Positions 55,648 to 64,000 of a stretch of 64,000 nt of DNA are shown in pieces. Position numbers and translations under genes: made by a program. Under the pieces are notes generated by a model. That model did no database searches and was not told the origin of the DNA. It saw nothing but the letters and a program-made list of their open reading frames with translations. Origin of the DNA: Diaporthe sp. PMI_573 (taxonomy: Eukaryota > Ascomycota > Sordariomycetes > Diaporthales > Diaporthaceae); NCBI GenBank assembly GCA_021399435.1, contig JAJTUP010000016.1, positions 1,116,001 through 1,180,000 on the forward strand. Direction: 5' to 3'. The stretch's first letter is position 1; each line of letters opens with the position of its first letter.

Positions 55648-57725
55648 ATGTCTGGCTATCCCGGCTATCAAACCTCGTACGGCGGTGCGCCGCCGCCAGG
55701 AGCATTCCCCTCCTCCCAGGGCTACTACCCGTATGACCCCCATCTCTGCCTCCTGGCTGCTCTGACGCGGCCCTCTCTTTTACGAACTCTCCACTGACCA
55801 CTGCATCCCCTTGTGCACCAGTCCGCAGCAACAGAATTACAACGGCTACGCCCCTCCGCCCCAGCCTGGCTATGGCTATCCGTCCTCGCCTCAGCCCTAC
55901 GGTTTCAACGGTGGGGTACGTACGACTTACCTCACGTCTACTCCCCCCAAACCCACCCCCGTCTCACCAAGCCGCACGGCATCGCATCACTTCACAACCC
56001 CATAGCTGACCTCGCTCGTGTTCCACAGCCCCCACCGCCGCAGCAGCAGCAGCAGTACGGCTACAACGCGCCGCCCCAGGGCCAGTACGGCCGACCAAGT
56101 GAGCAGCTCCTCCCTGCCCGGGCATCCTGGAAACCCGCCCCCTCTGGGACGTACTCCCCCCTTCTGACAGAATGCTTGACACGCAGGCGCACCGCACCCG
56201 AACTCGAATTACGGCCATGCTCCTCGCCCGCCACCAGCCACCCCACAGCACTTCGGCACCGGCGCCCCCACCAACTATGCATTCCAGTACTCGCAGTGCA
56301 ACGGCCGCCGGAAGGCCCTGCTCGTCGGCATCAACTACTTCGGCCAGCGCGGCCAGCTGAGAGGCTGTATCAATGACGTCCGCAACATGTCCGCGTACCT
56401 GGTCGAGCACTTTGGCTACAAGCGGGAGGACATGGTCCTGCTCACCGATGACCAGCAGAACCCCATGAGCCAGCCTACAAAGCAGAACATCCTGCGCGCC
56501 ATGCATTGGCTCGTCAAGGACGCCCGCCCCAACGACTCGTTGTTCTTCCACTACTCAGGTGCGCTCGCATTTCCGAACCCCCTCCTGGGCGTTTTTGCTA
56601 ACAGAGGCGCAGGCCACGGTGGACAGACAAAGGATCTGGACGGCGACGAGGAGGACGGCTACGACGAGGTGATATACCCAGTCGATTTCCGCCAGGTCGG
56701 GCACATCACAGACGACGAGATGCACAGGATATTGGTCAAGCCATTACAGCCCGGCACCCGGCTGACGGCAATCTTCGATTCGTGCCACTCCGGCACAGCG
56801 CTGGACCTCCCGTACATCTACTCGACCCAGGGCATCCTCAAGGAGCCTAATCTTGCCAAGGAGGCCGGCCAGGGCCTGCTGGGCGTTATCGCCTCTTACA
56901 GCCAGGGTGATATCGGCGGCATGATCAAGAAGGGCATGGGTTTCTTCAAGAAGGCCACGAATGGAGAGGAAGCCCACAACCGTGCTTTGGCCACAAAGAC
57001 TTCACCGGCAGATGTCATCATGCTTTCAGGTAGCAAGGATGACCAGACCTCGTACGTATCTTTTTTGTTATCTGTGCTAATTGATCTCAACTATATTTCG
57101 ATACTGTCTGTTATATGATCCGTTGCGCACGGATAATGAGCATTTGCATCTATGTCTGGGAATTCAACATCAAGGTGCCGGTGGGATGTAATACCAAGGC
57201 ACCCACGATGCTCCCGATTTACTGCCAATTCTCTTTGTCATTTCTTCTTCATTTCCCTATGACGTTTTGAGGATCATGATGGGCCTCCAAGAGGGATCAC
57301 TGCGACGGGATGGCATTTCAGAGGCGATCATCCTCCAGTGAAGCTCATCGACCAGGGCGAGCTCATACGCGATGTATCCTGCTCGACAGCAACATCTCCT
57401 TCCACGCAAAATTATATCATGCAGTCAGGCTCGCAATTGCTGACCTCACAAACAGAGCCGACGCAACCATTGCCGCCCAGGCAACGGGAGCCATGTCTTG
57501 GGCCTTCATCACCGCCCTGAAGAAGAACCCGCAGCAAAGCTACGTCCAGCTCCTCAACAGCATCCGCGACGAGCTCGCCAGCAAATACAGCCAACGGCCC
57601 CAGCTCTCGAGCAGCCACCCTCTTAGTGAGTATCACAACTCTCGCCGCGCCGCTTGGCGCGGCTATTATCAACTTGGCCATACTAACTTGTATGAGTAGA
57701 TACGAACCTCCTCTTCGTGATGTAG
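55648..57725 (+). CDS. Metacaspase (type I)
   Basis: Seven exons: 55648-55730, 55822-55915, 56029-56098, 56187-56558, 56613-57051, 57456-57625, 57700-57725, in phase, giving 417 aa. Residues 1-110 form the Gln/Pro/Tyr/Gly-rich prodomain typical of fungal type I metacaspases, encoded by three small exons. The p20 region starts [13 protein letters not shown]. The catalytic His is in HYSGHGG (about 208) and the catalytic Cys in DSCHSG (about 264). The p10-like end contains [22 protein letters not shown] and the protein finishes TNLLFVM. The enzyme cleaves after Arg/Lys in a calcium-dependent manner and acts in proteostasis, ageing and programmed cell death. The fifth intron is unusually long (404 nt). 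Confidence 0.95.
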
Positions 57726-58650
57726 GATAGCCACCTAGGCACGACATTGAAAAGCAGCAAGGTATTTCGTGACACAACTATGACTTGTGGATAATTGTCT
57801 ATAAAGAACCCGGAGGTGCGCAGCGTTGCACACCGAAATGGGCGGGCGTGTGTGGCTGCAAGAAGGAAAAAGAAATCGAGGTTTTGAATATCAACCAACA
57901 AACCAGTCCTTCCTGGTGGGAATCCCTGCAGAATAGCGAAGGTCGTATGCCACCCCTTGGCGAGAGCGTCGGGAATGACACAGCGAGGACGAGCCATCAA
58001 TGATAATGTTCCGGAACGATGGCATGGGAATGGTTATTCTAGGATATGAGCGGGTGTACAGCATTGGGAAGGGTCAACTTTTAGGATATCTCCAAGCATC
58101 ATCATCAACATCATCATTGTACCCAAGTCTCGCTTGGCTCTCTTCGTCCACTCATATATGTTCATTGGAAAATAGAGCCCTGGGAGAATGAAGACAATGT
58201 CGCTTGGTTTCTCATTTGGCCCATTTCAAGGAAACGCTCCCGTCGCTCCTTTTTCGGCCTTGTGCCTTGTAAGGAGAAAAGTGTTGGTATACAACAAAAC
58301 CTTCATGCCTCGTCATAAGAGCCTCCTCGGCCAGGCCGATCCACCCTCGCTTTGTCCGGACTGACAAACCCTGCCCCGACCTGACATCGGAGGAAATAAA
58401 ACGCCCAGAACCTATGCATGAACGCATATTACATGCAGATATGCCATAGAACCCGTGCCAGCCCTTCAACTCCCTTTCGCCCATGCAACCGACCAATCAG
58501 TGTATTTTAGTAACCAGAAACAAACCTGCCTGGACCCCCCTGGTGCGTAAAAACAAACTACAGCATTCACCCGTGCTCGATGAATCCACCGTCACGACTC
58601 AGGCCGGCCACACACACGTGATTACACACACACACACACACACACCTCTC
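57726..58650. other. Convergent intergenic region
   Basis: 925 bp between the metacaspase and spindle-pole gene 3' ends. Contains an (AC)n microsatellite at 58624-58645. No gene seen. Confidence 0.45.
58624..58645. repeat. (AC)11 microsatellite
   Basis: Uninterrupted AC dinucleotides directly after the stop codon region of the minus-strand gene. Confidence 0.95.
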
Positions 58651-61600
58651 TCAAGGAAGCACAACCCCCTTCAGCCTCCCGTCGCCGCCAGCAGGCACGA
58701 ACGCCGCGGCGGCGCGTGTCTCGCGGAAGCGCAGCTGGTGGGCCTTGATGCGGTCCTCGCGCTTGTAGCTCTCCCACTTGTCGTGGAGCATCTTGCGCGT
58801 CTTCTCGCGCTTCTGCCACTCGCGCGCCGCGATGCGCAGTTTCGCGATGAACCGGAGCGCGATCGCCAGCCGCTTGAGCGTGAAGGGCCGCTTGGCGTTG
58901 GTGCGCTCCTTGTGGGCCGCCACGTGCGAGTACGGCCGCTCCCTCATGCCCAGCTGCTTGAAGACGCCCTCGAGCTTGAGGAGGTCGGCCTGGTTACTGT
59001 AGTTTCTTCGCAGTTAGCGTCCGGTGCGTACACACAAAGACCATTCAAAGTAAGCGCCGGGGAGGTCATGTTGGATACGTACCAGGCATCCCTCGAGCTG
59101 AGCTCCAGCTGCAGGTACTTCTTCGCGAACGCCGCGTCGTCCCGCATCCGCAGCTCCCTCTCCCATCGCGCCTGCATCCACTCCATTTGCATGGTCATAC
59201 CGCGCATCTGCTTGACGTGTCGGTGTTCTGCCGCCTCCGCCGCCCGCACGATCGCGTCCGTGTGCACCTGGGTGTCGTTATCGTCCCGGAAGTGGATCAC
59301 GCGCGCCGCGTTGTCGTCATTAGCGGCTTCTGCGGCGCTGTCCTCGTCGTCTCCCTCTTCTAGGTCGACGGCCCGCGGCACCGGCTCGCTTCCTTGCCTT
59401 GCCTTGCCCTTCCACGTGGAGGAAGAGGAAACAGAGGACACAGTGGCGCGAGCCCGGGCCACAGCTGCCGCCGTCTTGGCTGCTTCGGCCATCTTCTCAG
59501 CCTCGTTTTTGCCTTTCTTGAGGTGCTTCATGTCGCGTTGCAGCTGCTCCACATCAGAGCGGTACTGTGCACGCTCGGATCTGGCCCGGTCGAGTTTGAC
59601 GCGAAGGGATTTCTCGAGTGTGACAAGCTCGTCGAGGGCCTCCTTGTGCTCCCGCACTTCTCGCTCCAAGCACTCGGCGTCGATTTGTGTTTTGCGGAGG
59701 ATCGAGTAGAGGTCATGGCGCTCCTCCCGCGTCACTTCACTTGTCACGGTGCCGTTACCCACACTGCTAATGTTGGAGGTGATACTGGAATCGAACATGT
59801 TGTTGCGCATGTCGCGGCGGGTGGTCGCCAGAGTATCGGCCATCGAGTCGCGTTCCTTCCTGTACCTTTCGGCCTTGCGCTTGTGCTTGTTCGATGCTTC
59901 ATGGAGGTCAGCCCTGGCCTCCTCCGCCGCCAGCTGGGCATCTTCGAGGGCTTGCTCCAAGGCCATCTTTTCATCTTCGACGTTCTCAAGGTGCCGCTGG
60001 AGATCGCGTTCCACTGATGCCGCATGGCGCTCTGACTCACGCAGCTTTTTCTTCAGCTCGCCGATCGACTGGTGGGCGCTGGACAGCTGGTGGCGAAGCT
60101 CCGAGACTTCGGCCTTTCGGGCAGAGGCATTCTCTGACAGAGGCGACTGGGCCAGGCGTGAGATGTCTACTTCATGCGCTCGTCGCTCGAGGTCACCGAT
60201 CTGGCGCTTCAGACCCCGGATCTGGGCTCTGTGATCACCTTCCTTCTGCATAAATTCGAGCTCCTTCTGGCGTGCTGCGGAGAGGTCACGCTTGATCAGC
60301 GACAGCTCACTGTTGCCCTCCAGAGCGTTGATGGGGATGGTGGCCTGGGCAAGCTGGTGCTCGTAACTCGCAATCTTGCGCTCCAGTTCTCGGATGGTGC
60401 GTCGGGCCTTGGAAACGTCCTGGGTATCTGGGACCTGGCCTTGTCTGACTTTGGTCTGCAGTGACAGGATCTCCTGGTTCAAACGCTCTTCCTCGGCTTC
60501 CGCCTTGTCAAGCTCATCCTCCAGAGTCTTCTCCAGGGAGTCCCGCTGGTCCGCCATAACCCTGTTGTCCTCCTTGAGACGACGGATCTCGTTCTCAAGA
60601 CGCGCTTTGGTCGCCCGAAGGTTGATCCTCTCCTGGTCGATCTGGAAGGTGTCGTTGTCTTGCTCCTTGGAGCGCTGCAGCTCGATGTCGATCTCATCTC
60701 GTTCTGCTTGTGTCTCAGCCAGTCGTGTCTGAACAGAATGAAGCTCTCCCCTGATGCTGGTCAGCTGGCTTTGAATGTCCCTCTTCTCCTGTGTGACCTG
60801 AGCAATGTTGTATTTGAAATCTGCAAGCTGGCTTTCCAAACGCTGCACTGCTCTGGCGTTGTACTCTGCCTCTTCGTGCGTCGCATCGGTTGAAGCTTTT
60901 GCCGACTCGGTGAGCCTGCGCAGCTCCTTAAGTTGCTGTCGCAATTCTTCACCCTCCCGCTCGCTGGCTCTCTTCTCCTGGGTAGCTTTCGACAGGTTGG
61001 ACCTGTACTCATCGAGCTGCTTCTCCAGACGATCCATTGCCTTTGCGTTCAGCTCGGCGGTCTGACGGGAAGAGTCTGTCGAAGCATGGGCGGCTTCCGA
61101 AGCTCGGCGCAGTTCTCTTAGTTGCTGTCGCAGATCATCACATTCCTTGGCCAGGGTCTCAATCTCCTGTGCTGATTTCTCGCTCTCCTCGTCTAGAGCA
61201 ACCTGAAGTACCTCGACTTCGTCTTCCAAGCCCTCGGCCTTTTCGGCTGCTGCTTGCTTGTCCAACTGGGCTTGTCGAAGCTCATCACGCACGGCAGAGA
61301 GCTCGCTCCGGAGGTCCTCGAGAATCTGCTGCCGGTCGGAGAGATCTTGTTGAAGGTCGTTAACCTGTCTGCTGAGGACCGCCTCTTCGTTGTGGTGTCG
61401 ATCCGTCTCGCTCTGAAGGGCTCGCTGTAGCTTTGATTCTTTGTCGGTCAGACTGCCTTCGGCATCCCTCAGCCTCTCGAGCGTCTTCTGCAACCCAGAC
61501 ACGCGCTGGTCCGCCCTATCACGCTCTGACTCGAGGTTGTGCCGCTCCGTCTCCCATTTTTCGCAGTCGTTGTCGTAGAGGTTCTCCTTCTCACGGACCT

Positions 61601-63458
61601 CGGCTTGCAAGTTGGAGATCTCGTTATTCAGCTTGTCGAAGTCAGTCTTGTACTGTGCTCGTAGCTCCCGCTCAATGCTTAACGAGTGTTGACGTTCTTG
61701 TTCGAGATCGCCTTGGAGATCTGCCATCGACTTCTGCAAGCGGGATACATCTCGCTGCAGAGAAGCGGACTCAGCAGTTAAGACGTCGTGTCGGCTCTGC
61801 AGGAGGTTATTCTCGTCGGTCCTGGAATTCAAGTCCGCCTGAAGCTCCTCTATTCTAGTAGCAAGTGCCCGCCGCGCGTGTTCCGAAGCATCTCGTTCCT
61901 GGCGCGAGTCCTTCAGCTTGAACCTCAAATCGTCGATCTCGGCCTGCTTGGTATTGAATTGATTTTCCAGTGATTCGTAGTCCTGACGGCCTGCCTCGAC
62001 CTCATCCTGGAGTCGTGCAAGCTTCTCCTCCAGCTGCCTTGGCAAGCCCTTGGTCACTACCGACTTGTTGGCCATTTCTTCCTGGAGTTCTTCGAGGTCG
62101 GCCTCTGCGCGCTCCTTCTCAGACAAGGCGTCTTCCAGCTTTTCTTGTGCATCATCGACTTGTCGTTCTAGGTCCCGAGCGTGTGCCTCGAGTTCTTGGA
62201 TGGATTCCCTGGCCTCTTCGAGTTTGTCGCTGGCATGTGCCTTTTCCTCAAGCTCGATCATGCGGATTTGCGCCCTCTTCGCCTTGTCCTCCGCTTGCTG
62301 GGCTCTGGACCGGAGACCACCCAGTTCATTTTCATGTTCGCTGATGACTCGGTCCTTCTCCCTTAGGTTGACTTGCAGGTCTTCAATGTCGTCCTTGAGC
62401 CTGTCGACCTCATCCTGGCTGTGCTGGTCTGTCTGCCTGGCTTTTGATCTCAATTCGTCCAGCTCGTCGTCACGCTCACCAATGGCTCGCTCCTTCTCTC
62501 TGAGATCAGCCTCGAGATCACCAATCTCATCCTGAAGCTTCGCCACCTGGTCGACATTATGTATGTCCGACTGTATCCGGTGCTGCATGTCTTCCAGATC
62601 TGCGTCTTTCTCGTCCAAGTCCCGACGAAGCTTTTCGAGCTCGGCTGAGTGGTCGTGCGACCCTTGCTTGGTCCGCGCCAACTCCTGCATTCGTTCCATC
62701 TGTTGTCGATAGTTCTCGAGATCCTTCTCTGCCGACGTAAGATGCTTCTTGTAGCGCTGCAATTCCCTTTGCATGGTGACCTTGTCCACCTTCAACTCGG
62801 TATTCTCCTTTAGAGCTGCCTCGCCAAAGCCGGGCCCGGCCTTCCGCAACGCTTCTTCCAGGAAATGGATTTTGAGCTTGAGGCCAAAGTTCTCCTTCTC
62901 GATCTTGTCGATGACGTTCTCCTGCTCGCGAAGGGATAGTTGTTGGCCGTCCTGCAGCGGGCCTCCGTCCCCGCCCTTGCCGCGTCGCATAATCATTGGT
63001 GTCGAGGCGGTACTATCGCTGTCGGCTTCCGGCAATGGTGTGCGGTCTACGTAAGACTGGTCTCTGGATCTGTACATGCTGCTCTCGCCGACCTGTAAGG
63101 GGGTCATGTCTTCGCTTATCTTGCCCAGCGCGGGCGTGGTGAGGCCGTTTTCCTTGCCACTGCGCCGGCGGGCACTGTTTCGCGTGGCAGACTTGAGGAG
63201 TGGTGTGAACTCGGCACCGCCGATGCCGCCGGGCAGGTTCATCCTGTCTGAGAAGGGGGCACGGTTTTTCTTGCCCCGTGGTGTCCGTAAGGCTGGACCG
63301 CCAGTGCCGTTGCGCAGAGACTGGAAGACATTTGGCTCTTTGCTCGGGGATTGAAAGGAAGGTTCTTGGGTGATATCGAAGTCTGGTGCGCGGCTGAGGT
63401 ATGTCGCGTCGCCGACATTTGTCCTGGGCGTGTCAAGCCCTATGCCGGGCTGCACCAT
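58651..63458 (-). CDS. Pericentrin-like spindle-pole-body protein (Pcp1/Spc110 family)
   Basis: Two exons, 63458-59083 and 58996-58651, with an 86-nt intron, giving 1573 aa. Residues 1-170 are disordered with Ser/Thr-Pro sites (TPR, TPL, SPSK), likely kinase targets. Residues about 175-210 match the centrosomin motif 1 (LREQENVIDKIEKENFGLKLKI, then FLEEAL), which recruits and activates the gamma-tubulin complex. About 1200 residues of heptad coiled coil follow, including a repeated block around TLAKECDDLRQQLRELRR and EEGEELRQQLKELRR. The spliced C-terminus (RPFTLKRLAIALRFIAKLRIAAREW) is a PACT domain that anchors to the spindle pole body, usually through calmodulin. CM1 plus PACT favours Pcp1/PcpA over Mto1/ApsB, which lacks PACT. 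Unspliced read-through would end before the PACT domain. Confidence 0.9.
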
Positions 63459-64000
63459 GGTCGGTGTTGGCGGGGATCAATTCGTGATGGGGCCGGGCAC
63501 GAGCGAGGCCGGGAGACGCGTCGTCGATGCCTTTGCAACTGCTAGGGGCGTGATGGTGTGTTTGATACAGAAGGACATATGGGTCAATTGGATAGTAGAA
63601 AGCTAGATGTGAGTGAGCTCTTTATTACTAGGGTGCAGCCGAGACCGTGTTGGTTTTGAAGAGTGCAGAAGCAAGTTGTGTCGTGTCGGGTCGGGGCGAG
63701 CGTGAATGAGGGCTGCAGGATGGTGGGTTGTTTACTTTGATTGCCCAGCCTGCGGCCCCCTGACCAGTGACCACACACGGTAGCAGACGCGACTGCTCTG
63801 AAGTTTGGTCGGGCTCTTTGGGCCCTGCACAGGCGCTGCAGGACCGGGAAGCTTTGGCCAATCAACTGACACGCCCTGGCCCCACCTCGTGCAAGCCAGC
63901 AACGACGGTTGCCACTGCCCATCCAGTTACACCGCCACAGGTATCTGTCCTGCCTACGTATGCACTTGAGATACGCCTAATTATATGTAACTTTCCATGC
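63459..64000. promoter_or_regulatory. 5' region of spindle-pole gene
   Basis: 542 bp upstream of the minus-strand start, up to the window end. A minus-strand ORF (63922-63584) has no domain. Probably promoter and 5' UTR. Confidence 0.4.

Noticed and set aside
58651..63458. ApsB/Mto1 identity for the coiled-coil protein
   Set aside because: Mto1/ApsB proteins share CM1 but lack a PACT domain. The spliced C-terminus here is PACT-like, favouring Pcp1/Spc110.

Overview
The window is nuclear DNA of a filamentous ascomycete (Pezizomycotina, most likely Sordariomycetes). The evidence is many short GT-AG introns of about 50-110 nt with CTAAC/CTGAC-like branch sites, compact tRNA genes with introns, and fungal orthologues of housekeeping genes: Rpn9, the 40 kDa complex I subunit, Efm5, Ubp8, Ytp1, a metacaspase and a Pcp1/Spc110 pericentrin. 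There is no bacterial-style operon or Shine-Dalgarno organisation. All gene models were spliced by eye from reading frame and splice consensus.

Layout. 1-8 kb: a divergent accessory pair, a fungal STAND-like protein with no recognisable Walker A (minus) and a 1017-aa AAA+ ATPase (plus). 8-12 kb: a small Lys/Glu-rich protein, tRNA-Ser(UGA) beside a 52-bp perfect inverted repeat, a short Rsa3-like protein and tRNA-Glu(UUC). 13-23 kb: a housekeeping block with proteasome Rpn9, complex I NUO-40, methyltransferase Efm5, SAGA deubiquitinase Ubp8 and a LACTB2-type metallo-beta-lactamase. 23-35 kb: an accessory, partly A/T-rich island with an orphan 746-aa ORF and a two-exon gene joining CCHC zinc knuckles to a GIY-YIG-like nuclease domain. 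That gene lies between two inverted tRNA-Ser(GCU) genes. 35-48 kb: Ytp1-like membrane protein, a mucin-like single-pass membrane protein, a 4-kb gene-free stretch rich in short tandem repeats, and a conserved fungal protein of unknown function. 48-52 kb: a HeLo-domain gene with broken ORFs downstream of it, and a divergent unknown gene. 55-64 kb: metacaspase and a large coiled-coil spindle-pole-body protein.

The most unusual signal is the pair of tRNA-Ser(GCU) genes. Each carries an intron of 53 or 58 nt between positions 32 and 33, not the usual 37/38, and the intron has the ends and branch motif of a spliceosomal intron (GTAAGT, CTAAC, CAG). The mature parts differ at only four bases. These form two fully compensated base pairs of the anticodon stem, and both genes have poly-T terminators, so both look functional. 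They bracket a putative zinc-knuckle/GIY-YIG gene, which suggests (inference only) a tRNA-associated selfish element.

Two loci (1.8-8 kb and 47.9-52 kb) resemble fungal nonself-recognition or NLR-type accessory loci. The rest is ordinary fungal housekeeping sequence.
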